A DNA stretch of 33,174 nt, taken from positions 1 to 33,174 of the forward strand of contig NZ_JWMA01000008.1 of NCBI RefSeq assembly GCF_000812465.1, in the 5' to 3' direction. A model generated the notes under the pieces. It worked only from the letters and a program-made list of their open reading frames with translations. It searched no databases and had not been told where the DNA came from. Shown here piece after piece: positions 23,684 to 30,264 of this stretch (its first letter is position 1; each line of letters opens with the position of its first letter). Both the position numbers and the translations under genes were made by a program. Origin of the DNA: Cupriavidus sp. IDO (GTDB lineage: Bacteria > Pseudomonadota > Gammaproteobacteria > Burkholderiales > Burkholderiaceae).

Positions 23684-24592
23684 TTACGGCCCCCGTTTGA
23701 ACGGGCCATACTCCGCGGCACGCCCGAGGATGTTCATCGGACCAATGCTGCCGATGGTCCGCATCTGCGCTGCGTCGCGAGCGAACAGCGAGCCGGCATA
23801 TCCCAGCGCATTGACCGAAATGCCTTCGACGCATTCCCTGGATCTCGGCACCAGCAGCAGCCCCTCGGACATGACCAGCAGGTTGTAGGGTGCCGACTGG
23901 CGCAGTTCGCCATCGAGGTCGACCGCATCGACACCGACAGCCGCAAGCAGCGACCGATAGCGCTCCCATGCCATGCGTGCCATCTGGTCCATCGGCGCCA
24001 CGGACAGATCCAGTGGCGCGAATGCATGCGGAAATGCCAGGCCAGCTACGGTACCGGTACTGCCGGCGATACGCGCCGATGCCAGCAACGGGCTGATCGG
24101 CATTGGCGGCCCGTCCTCCGCGAGCGGCAGCGGCACGATCTGCAGATGCTTGTGGCTCTGGCTCGCCCCTGCCGCCTGCCCGCCGTTGTAGAAGCCGACG
24201 CTCGCGAATTCCCCCATGCACGCCAGCAGCGCACCGAAGTCCGCCACGGTCAGCAAGGATTCCTGCGCTTCGAAGAGTCGGGTGATGACAAGCAGGTGGT
24301 GGTCGATGACATTGAACTTGTTGAGCAATGCCACGTGGGTATCGGAGATCTCCGCGACAAACAGTTTGGGGTCATACGGCAGGAACGGATTTCCCCCTGC
24401 ACTGCCGCCCCGGCGCGCCTTGTCCTTGCGGGCCAGGCTGGAGACCTGCCGCACAAGGAACCGCACGCCGCCGTCTTCGATCGTCGACTGGACCGTCTCG
24501 ATCGGGCACAACGCCCCGATCCGCAAGGCATGTGCGGTTTGCCGCATGACGGCCGGCCATAGCGTGCCTGGCTGAAGGTGGGAGTTGGGCAT
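23684..24592 (-). CDS. Ap4A phosphorylase / APS:phosphate adenylyltransferase-like enzyme
   Basis: A 302-residue nucleotidyltransferase of the HIT/GalT superfamily, ATP adenylyltransferase (Ap4A phosphorylase) type. Conserved parts: NPFLPYDPKLFVAEIS, NKFNVIDHHLLVITRLFEAQ, and the catalytic SQSHKHLQIVPLP, in which His147, His149 and Gln151 form the HxHxQ motif. Known relatives phosphorolyse diadenosine tetraphosphate, and the Thiobacillus denitrificans ADP sulfurylase (adenylylsulfate:phosphate adenylyltransferase) belongs to the same group. GGAG lies seven bases before the ATG, 22 bases after the rhodanese gene, so it is the third gene of the thiol dioxygenase operon. This context favours a sulfur nucleotide substrate; that is inference. 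Confidence 0.85.
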   Translation of the reverse strand: MPNSHLQPGTLWPAVMRQTAHALRIGALCPIETVQSTIEDGGVRFLVRQVSSLARKDKARRGGSAGGNPFLPYDPKLFVAEISDTHVALLNKFNVIDHHLLVITRLFEAQESLLTVADFGALLACMGEFASVGFYNGGQAAGASQSHKHLQIVPLPLAEDGPPMPISPLLASARIAGSTGTVAGLAFPHAFAPLDLSVAPMDQMARMAWERYRSLLAAVGVDAVDLDGELRQSAPYNLLVMSEGLLLVPRSRECVEGISVNALGYAGSLFARDAAQMRTIGSIGPMNILGRAAEYGPFKRGP

Positions 24593-24614
24593 GGTCCGGC
24601 TCCTGAATCACCCC

Positions 24615-26228
24615 CTACGCCACCCGAAACCCATGCGTCCCGTCCCGCTCGAGCTGCGCAATCAGCCCGAACTCCCAGTCCAGGTAGGCCTGCATGGCTT
24701 GCTGCGCGTTATCGGTGCCCTCATAAGGCCGGCGATAGCGGTCGGTCCTTGCCGAAGCCAGCCGCGTCTCGCCTAACTCCAGAGGTAACCCCGCCGCGAT
24801 CCACGCCAGCGTGCCGCCTTCGAGCACGAACACCTCCGCATCGGACTCGCGCCGCAGGTCCGCCGCGGCGAAGCGAGCGAGCTGGCTGGTGCCGCACGTC
24901 AGCACGTACCTGCGCGCACGCGGAATGCGCGACAGCGCGTCCGCCAGCTGAGCACGAATGACGAAGTAGGCGCCGGGGATATGCCGCCTGACGTAGTTGG
25001 CACTGGCAGTGAAATCCAGCACGACGGCATCCCCGCCTTCGAGCCAGGCGGCGAGCTCCGACGGCGAGACCGATGGCACCGCGGCGGGAGATGGCGCGGG
25101 TGCGGGCACGGCACCGGTCTCACTACGGGCCGACGCATCGACCGCTTCCACCACATACGTCTCCCAACCCATCTGCGCCAGCCATGAGCCGGTCATGCTG
25201 GCGCGTACGTCATCATCATCGGCCAGCACGATGCGCGCGCCGCGCACCGGCGCATGGTGATCGGTCTCCTGCACCAGCTGCCCGCCGGGCGCGCTGACAA
25301 AGCTTGGCAGATGGCCCTCTGCAAATTCTTCCGGCGTGCGCACGTCGAAGCAGTAGACGGTGCGGCCCGGCTCCCGCAAGCCTGCGACCGCGTCGTGCGG
25401 AATGCGGCGAACGCCGGCACGCGCAGCGATATCGCTGGCGCCGTTGCGGGCGCTTTCGCGGTTGGCCTCGCTGACCGCTGCGGGAGCGCGCCGGTTCGCG
25501 CCGTGGTCAAGCTGCTGCCCGGCCAGCGTCCAGCCGATGGTGCCGTTGCGCAGCGCCGCCACCGGATTGGGAAGGCCCGCGTTGATCAGCGACTGCGTGC
25601 CGATGATGCTGCGCGTGCGCCCCGCGCAGTTGACGATGACCTGCGTGCGCGGATCGGGCGCCAGTTCCCGCACGCGCAACACCAGTTCCGCGCCGGGCAC
25701 GCTGGTGGCAGTGGGAATGCTCATGGTCTGGTATTCGTCGAAGCGGCGTGCATCCACGATGACCACGTCGGCATGCGCATCGATCAGGGCCTGCACTTCC
25801 GGCGCCGGCAGTGACGGCGTGTGGCGCTTTGATTCCACCAGTTCGCCGAAGGACTTGCTGGGTACGTTCACGTCGCGGAACACCTCGCCGCCGCCCGCGA
25901 TCCAGGCGGCAAGGCCGCCCTCGAGCAGATGCACGCGCGTGTAGCCAAGCTCGCGCAGCACTGCGGCAGCGCGTGGCGCGAGGTCGGTTCCCTCATGCTC
26001 GCCATAGACAACAATCAGCGTATCGCGGCGCGGAATGCGTCCCCATGCCTCCAGTTCCAGCTTCGACAGCGGAAAGTTGGCGGCCCACAGCGGATGCTCC
26101 TGCGCGTACGGATCTTCCTCGCGCACATCGATCAGCGCGATCTCCTCGCGGTTCTGCAGCGCCTGGCGAACCGCCTCGCGAGTGTAGGTGGGGAAAATGG
26201 GATTGGCTTGCTTTTCGGTGGAGGTCAT
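24615..26228 (-). CDS. Four-domain rhodanese-like sulfurtransferase
   Basis: A 537-residue protein built of four rhodanese-like domains, at about 13-118, 137-240, 272-365 and 386-485. Active-site Cys is present in domain 2 (VIVNCAGRTRS, Cys201) and domain 4 (YVLTCGTSQL, Cys445). Domain 1 has Tyr-Gly-Glu (near 75-77) and domain 3 has Ala-Asp-Asp (336-338) at that place, so both look inactive. An Ala/Pro-rich linker (about 370-388) separates domains 3 and 4. Its ATG overlaps the stop of the thiol dioxygenase gene as ATGA, which implies coupled translation. It probably handles sulfane sulfur released from the thiol pathway. Confidence 0.9.
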   Translation of the reverse strand: MTSTEKQANPIFPTYTREAVRQALQNREEIALIDVREEDPYAQEHPLWAANFPLSKLELEAWGRIPRRDTLIVVYGEHEGTDLAPRAAAVLRELGYTRVHLLEGGLAAWIAGGGEVFRDVNVPSKSFGELVESKRHTPSLPAPEVQALIDAHADVVIVDARRFDEYQTMSIPTATSVPGAELVLRVRELAPDPRTQVIVNCAGRTRSIIGTQSLINAGLPNPVAALRNGTIGWTLAGQQLDHGANRRAPAAVSEANRESARNGASDIAARAGVRRIPHDAVAGLREPGRTVYCFDVRTPEEFAEGHLPSFVSAPGGQLVQETDHHAPVRGARIVLADDDDVRASMTGSWLAQMGWETYVVEAVDASARSETGAVPAPAPSPAAVPSVSPSELAAWLEGGDAVVLDFTASANYVRRHIPGAYFVIRAQLADALSRIPRARRYVLTCGTSQLARFAAADLRRESDAEVFVLEGGTLAWIAAGLPLELGETRLASARTDRYRRPYEGTDNAQQAMQAYLDWEFGLIAQLERDGTHGFRVA

Positions 26229-26845
26229 GACTGAACAGGCTCGCGGGACCGGTCCCACGGATTGGGCAGGGTCTGGTTGGAATAGCCGGAGATAAATGCC
26301 TTGCGCGTGCCATCTTCGGCATAGACTGAACGGCGCACTGCGCCAATATTGGCGCCATACACGTGAATGCTGACCGAGACGCGGTCGTCGTAGGCGTTGT
26401 GCACGCGATGAACGTCGCCGACCGTGGGAGACACCGCCTCCACCTGGCCCGGCTCCAGCCGGACGCCCTCGCCCTGCGGCACGGGCCGGCCCGCCGCATC
26501 GAGCGCGAACGGCTGCGAGTACTCGGCGCCACGCAACATGCCGATCAGGCCCCACACCGTGTGGTCGTGGATTGGCGTGCGCTGGCCCGGCCCCCAGACA
26601 AAGCTCACGATCGAGAAGCGTTCCGCGGAATCGCAGTGCAGCAGCACCTGCTGGTAATACTCGGGATGCGGCTGCGCATACGCATCGGGCAGCCAATCGT
26701 CGCGCGCGACCAGGCGCGCGAGCAGCGCCCCGCCCTCTTCGAGGATGCGCGGCTCATCGGGCTTCTGGTCGAGCAAGGCGGACAGCGCGGTGATGAACTC
26801 ACGCAGCGGCGCCAGCGACCCGGGTTGTATGGAGGTTTCGCTCAT
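26225..26845 (-). CDS. Cupin thiol dioxygenase (cysteine / 3-mercaptopropionate dioxygenase type)
   Basis: A 206-residue non-heme iron cupin of the cysteine dioxygenase family, which adds O2 to a thiol to give a sulfinate. Iron ligands are His93 and His95 (TPIHDHTVWG) and His146 (GDVHRVHN); His161 and Tyr163 (SIHVYG) match the catalytic pair. The residue aligned with the carboxylate-binding Arg60 of mammalian cysteine dioxygenase is Gln66 (EYYQQVLLH), which points to the Gln-type enzymes, where 3-mercaptopropionate is the preferred substrate. The position of the Cys crosslink is Gly. AGGAG lies seven bases before the ATG. It leads a three-gene operon and ends 4 bases inside the rhodanese gene. 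Confidence 0.9.
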   Translation of the reverse strand: MSETSIQPGSLAPLREFITALSALLDQKPDEPRILEEGGALLARLVARDDWLPDAYAQPHPEYYQQVLLHCDSAERFSIVSFVWGPGQRTPIHDHTVWGLIGMLRGAEYSQPFALDAAGRPVPQGEGVRLEPGQVEAVSPTVGDVHRVHNAYDDRVSVSIHVYGANIGAVRRSVYAEDGTRKAFISGYSNQTLPNPWDRSREPVQS

Positions 26846-26960
26846 ATGAGGTCTCCTGAATGCATTCGCTCTGATTGTGCCCGGGCCGATTTTAAACATA
26901 GCAGCTCTCCGGGAGCATGCAGAATCCCCGCGCCGCAGTTCACTGCCAGGGCACCCGGAA

Positions 26961-27398
26961 CTAGTTCCGCGGTGGCGGCGCGGCCCTCTTCCTCCGCGCT
27001 CCAACTGCACCGGACGCAGCAGCCTCCAGGATGCGGCGGAAGGTGGGGCATTCCATGTGGCTCGGCGCGGGACAGGCAGCGGCATGCCGCAGGCCGTCGC
27101 GCATGGCGCTCAGTCTGCGGATTGTGGTGTCCAGCTCGTCCGCTCTGGCCGCAAGCATCTGCCGGTCGATGCGCGGCTGTCCGTCCGACGCGAAGATCAG
27201 CGCAATCTCATCGAGCGAGAAGCCGGCGGCGCGTCCCAGCGCGATCAGCGCCAGCCGCTCCAGCACTCTCGCATCGAACACGCGGCGCAGCCCTCGCCTG
27301 CCGGTCGAGGCAATCAGCCCCTTTTCCTCATAGAAACGCAGCGTCGATGCGGGAAGGCCGGATTGCTGCGCCACCTCGGCTATGTCCAGGTTTGTCAC
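26961..27398 (-). CDS. MerR-family transcriptional regulator
   Basis: A 145-residue MerR-type activator. The winged helix is at residues 2-70 (LDIAEVAQQSGLPASTLRFY, then GLRRVFDARVLERLALI), with a dimer helix after it. The C-terminal region has Cys in the pattern C-x7-C (ACPAPSHMECP), which could bind a metal or sense thiol oxidation, but it does not have the four-Cys iron-sulfur pattern of SoxR. The start is a GTG at 27398, chosen by the helix-turn-helix; GAGG lies eight bases upstream, at the edge of the operator palindrome. It is divergent from the methyltransferase gene and ends 115 bases before the thiol dioxygenase start. Confidence 0.87.
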   Translation of the reverse strand: MTNLDIAEVAQQSGLPASTLRFYEEKGLIASTGRRGLRRVFDARVLERLALIALGRAAGFSLDEIALIFASDGQPRIDRQMLAARADELDTTIRRLSAMRDGLRHAAACPAPSHMECPTFRRILEAAASGAVGARRKRAAPPPRN

Positions 27399-27402
27399 CC
27401 TC

Positions 27403-27433
27403 TTGACCTCAAGTCGACTTGAAGATGCATAGT
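27403..27433 (+). promoter_or_regulatory. MerR-type promoter with 19-bp spacer and perfect palindrome
   Basis: A -35 TTGACC (27403-27408) and a -10 CATAGT (27428-27433) are separated by 19 bases, the overlong spacing that MerR activators correct by twisting DNA. Inside the spacer lies the perfect 14-bp palindrome TCAAGTCGACTTGA (27409-27422), close in form to the SoxR box. It points to the methyltransferase gene at 27474. The palindrome edge also overlaps the ribosome site of the MerR gene, which fits autorepression. Confidence 0.75.
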
Positions 27434-27473
27434 GCAGCTCTGGATGCCTTAAGGCAAGCAAAAGGAGATGATC

Positions 27474-28340
27474 ATGGATATCACGCCCCGTACCGTCAGC
27501 GAGCAGTCGGCACTCTGGAACGGCATCGCCGGATGCGCGTGGGTCGACGCGCAGGAAGTGCTCGATCAGATGTTCCAGCCGCTTGAAGACCTGCTCGCCG
27601 ATGCGGTCCACACCGGCCCCGTGCGCCGGGTGCTCGATGTCGGCTGCGGCACGGGGAGCACAACCCGCGCCGTCGCGCGGCGGCTCGGCGCGCAGGGCTG
27701 CTGCGTTGGCATCGACATTTCCGAGCCGATGGTCACAGCCGCGCGGGCTCGCGCCGAGCGGGAAGGCGCGCCGGCGAGCTTTATACGCGCCGATGCGCAG
27801 CGCCACGCCTTCGAGCCGGCGAGCTTCGACATGATCGTCTCGCGCTTCGGCGTCATGTTCTTCGAGGACTCCGTCCAGGCCTTTGCGAACCTGCGGCGCG
27901 CGGCAAGGGATGGCGCCGGACTACGGTTCATCGCCTGGCGCAGCCCGGAGGAAAATCCGTTCATGACCACCGCCGAGCGCGCCGCGGCACCGCTCCTGCC
28001 GAACATCCCCGCCCGCCTGCCCGACGCCCCGGGCCAGTTCGCCTTCGCGGACCGCGGCCGTGTCAGTCGCCTTCTCGAAGAGAGCGGCTGGACCGGGATC
28101 GACATCCGGCCGATCGACGTCGCCTGCACCTTTCCCGAGACGGCGCTGGTCCGTTACCTGACCCGGCTCGGTCCCGTTGGCCGGGTCCTTCAAGATGTGG
28201 ACGAGCGGACGCGCAACCAGGTCATGGAAACGGTCCGCGCTGCCTTCGATCCCTATGTGCACGGCGCTGAAGTCCGCTTCAATGCGGCCTGCTGGATGGT
28301 CGGCGCCCGATCGCCGTCCGCACCACGCTCGACGGCTTGA
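27474..28340 (+). CDS. Class I SAM-dependent methyltransferase
   Basis: A 288-residue soluble methyltransferase. Motif I is VLDVGCGTGSTT (residues 53-64), with the acidic end of strand 2 in VGIDISEPM and the later motifs in ASFIRADAQRH and FDMIVSRFGVMFF. The C-terminal part (about 165-280) is probably the substrate cap. The start at 27474 is preferred over 27468 because AAAGGAG is then six bases away. It is driven by the MerR-type promoter directly upstream, so its product is made in response to the MerR signal. The acceptor cannot be told; members of the family methylate small molecules or metalloids. Confidence 0.9.
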   Translation: MDITPRTVSEQSALWNGIAGCAWVDAQEVLDQMFQPLEDLLADAVHTGPVRRVLDVGCGTGSTTRAVARRLGAQGCCVGIDISEPMVTAARARAEREGAPASFIRADAQRHAFEPASFDMIVSRFGVMFFEDSVQAFANLRRAARDGAGLRFIAWRSPEENPFMTTAERAAAPLLPNIPARLPDAPGQFAFADRGRVSRLLEESGWTGIDIRPIDVACTFPETALVRYLTRLGPVGRVLQDVDERTRNQVMETVRAAFDPYVHGAEVRFNAACWMVGARSPSAPRSTA

Positions 28341-28480
28341 CGCACGCCACCATTCCCGGATTGTTCGCTGGCAGCGCATTCTGACTTTCCAGCCAATGCG
28401 ATTATTGTTTCCTGTCGCATCAGTAACCTGTTCATCGAGTGCAACGCCAACGGAAAACCTGTGACATGGAGCAAATGAGG

Positions 28481-29377
28481 ATGGCCGTGGCAGGTACCCG
28501 GCCACTGCAAGGCATTGCGCTGATGATTGCGGCGGTAGCATGTTTCGCCGCTCTCGACACCCAGACAAAGATCGCCGGCGCGGCGGTGCCGGTCGTCATG
28601 GCACTGTGGCTGCGCTATCTCGTGCAGGCGGCGCTGACCGGCGCGGTCCTGCTGCCCGCGCGCGGCCGGGCCCTGCTGCGCACGCGCCGGCCGCTGCTGC
28701 AATGCGCACGCGCCATAGCGATGCTGCTGTCCAGCGTGTGCGCGTTCTTCAGCCTGCAGGTCTTGCCCGTGGGCGAGTTCACCGCCGTGGTGAGTCTGAC
28801 GCCGCTGGTCATGGCGCTGGCCGCCGCGGCCATGCTCGGCGAACGTGTGTCGGCCGTGCGGTGGCTCTTCCTGCTGGCGGGATTCGCCGGTGCGCTGGTG
28901 GTGATCCGGCCCGGCAGCAGCCTGCAGCCCGCGATGCTGCTGCCGCTGGGAACGGTGCTGTGCAATGCCACCTATCAGTTGCTGACCGGCGTGCTGACCC
29001 GCGCCGACGGCGCCGGGACCACGCACTTCTATACAGGCTGCGTTGCCACCGTGCTGCTGTCGGCCGCACTGCCGTTCGCATGGACCTCGCAGCTCACGGT
29101 GTTGCATTGGGGCCTGCTCGCAGGCATGGCGCTCGCCGGCACCGCCGGCCACCTGTTCCTGGTCCTGGCCTATGCCCGCGCGCCGGTCAGCCTGCTTACG
29201 CCTTATCTCTACCTGCAGATCGCGTTTGCAATGCTTGGCGGCTGGCTGGCGTTTGCCTATCTGCCCGATGCGTGGTCGGTGCTCGGCGTTGCCGTGATCG
29301 CCGCCAGCGGCGTGGGGGGCACGGTGGCGGCTGCCCGCGAGCGGGAGCTGCCGGGGCGGGCGGTCGGGGCAACGTAA
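28481..29377 (+). CDS. EamA/DMT-family transporter
   Basis: A 298-residue inner-membrane protein of the drug/metabolite transporter superfamily, with ten predicted helices in two EamA repeats (about 10-135 and 150-285). The first helix reads GIALMIAAVACFAALDTQTK and the second repeat has LLPLGTVLCNATYQLLTG. Typical end-of-repeat motifs (LPVGEFTAVVSLTPLVMAL; APVSLLTPYLYLQIAFAML) are present. The start is uncertain among ATGs at 28466, 28475 and 28481; the last has GGAG nine bases upstream. It is a single gene, convergent with the BKACE gene. The substrate is unknown. Confidence 0.9.
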   Translation: MAVAGTRPLQGIALMIAAVACFAALDTQTKIAGAAVPVVMALWLRYLVQAALTGAVLLPARGRALLRTRRPLLQCARAIAMLLSSVCAFFSLQVLPVGEFTAVVSLTPLVMALAAAAMLGERVSAVRWLFLLAGFAGALVVIRPGSSLQPAMLLPLGTVLCNATYQLLTGVLTRADGAGTTHFYTGCVATVLLSAALPFAWTSQLTVLHWGLLAGMALAGTAGHLFLVLAYARAPVSLLTPYLYLQIAFAMLGGWLAFAYLPDAWSVLGVAVIAASGVGGTVAAARERELPGRAVGAT

Positions 29378-29387
29378 CCGCCCCGGC
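29350..29387. terminator. 10-bp hairpin over the eamA stop codon
   Basis: GCCGGGGCGG (29350-29359) and CCGCCCCGGC (29378-29387) form a perfect 10-bp stem with an 18-base loop, and GGGGC/GCCCC can form an alternative inner stem. The transporter stop codon (29375-29377) lies just before the second arm. The BKACE stop is eight bases further. It could end transcription from both sides, although no T tract is seen. Confidence 0.55.
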
Positions 29388-29394
29388 CTCACCG

Positions 29395-30219
29395 TCAGCC
29401 CAGCCCCAGCAATGCCCGCGCCTGTGCCGGCGTTGCCACCGCCCGGCCATACTGGCCGCAGAGCTGCGCCACGCGGCCAACCAGTTGCGCATTGCTGGCC
29501 GCCAGCGTGTCCTTGTCCCAGCGGATGTTGTCTTCCAGGCCGGTGCGGCAGTGTCCGCCGAGTTCCAGCGTCCAGTGATTGACCTCCAGCTGGTGCCGGC
29601 CGATGCCGGCGGCCGTCCATGTCGCGCCCGGCAACAGCTGCCGCAGTTGCTCGACCTGGAACGCCAGGATCTCGCGCCGCGCGGGCAGCGCATTGCGGAT
29701 GCCAAACACGAACTGCACGTGCGGCGGTGCGGCGAGCAGTCCTTCCTTCACCAGTTCCGCCGTGTTGTAGAGCATCGACAGGTCAAAGATCTCGATCTCC
29801 GGCTTGACGTTGAACTCCTGCATGGTACGGGCCAGCGCACGTACGAAGTCGGGCGGATTCTCGTAGACGCTGGTGGGAAAGTTGACCGAGCCGGTGGCCA
29901 GCGATGCCATGTCCGGCCGCAAGTCCAGCATGGCGCCGCGCTGGCTGGCCTCGCGGCCGCGTCCGCCCGTGGAGAATTGCACGATCATGCCCGGGCAGTG
30001 CTTGCGGATGCCTTCCTGCAGCGCGGCGAATCGCGCCGGGTCGGAGCTCGAGTTCTCCTGCTCGTCGCGTACGTGCAGGTGCACCAGCGTGGCGCCGGCC
30101 TCATAGCTGGCGTGCGTGCTTTCGATCTGTTCCGCCACCGAAATGGGCACGGCCGGGTTGTCTTTCTTGCGCGGCACGGAACCGGTGATGGCCACGGAAA
30201 TGATGCAAGGGTCTTGCAT
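29395..30219 (-). CDS. BKACE family beta-keto acid cleavage enzyme
   Basis: A 274-residue TIM-barrel enzyme of the BKACE family (DUF849), which reacts a beta-keto acid with acetyl-CoA to give acetoacetate and a new acyl-CoA. The prototype cleaves 3-keto-5-aminohexanoate in lysine fermentation. Zinc ligands are His47 and His49 (LVHLHVRDE) and Glu229 (GGHCRTGLEDN). The signature VAITGS opens the barrel. It lies 45 bases after quiC on the same strand, so the two are probably cotranscribed. This suggests that its keto acid comes from the protocatechuate branch, for example a beta-ketoadipate-like compound, but this is not shown. Closely related plant-type enzymes also occur. Confidence 0.9.
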   Translation of the reverse strand: MQDPCIISVAITGSVPRKKDNPAVPISVAEQIESTHASYEAGATLVHLHVRDEQENSSSDPARFAALQEGIRKHCPGMIVQFSTGGRGREASQRGAMLDLRPDMASLATGSVNFPTSVYENPPDFVRALARTMQEFNVKPEIEIFDLSMLYNTAELVKEGLLAAPPHVQFVFGIRNALPARREILAFQVEQLRQLLPGATWTAAGIGRHQLEVNHWTLELGGHCRTGLEDNIRWDKDTLAASNAQLVGRVAQLCGQYGRAVATPAQARALLGLG

Positions 30220-30264
30220 GGACTGTCTCCAGTAGGGAATGTTGTGATGGGATGACGAGGGTGT

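Noticed and set aside
27403..27433. Calling the MerR gene soxR from its operator
   Set aside because: The protein lacks the four-Cys iron-sulfur motif of SoxR, having only a C-x7-C pair.
28540..30255. Plus-strand frame of 571 codons across eamA and the BKACE gene
   Set aside because: Arg/Ala/Gly-rich shadow of two well-supported genes, crossing a convergent terminator.
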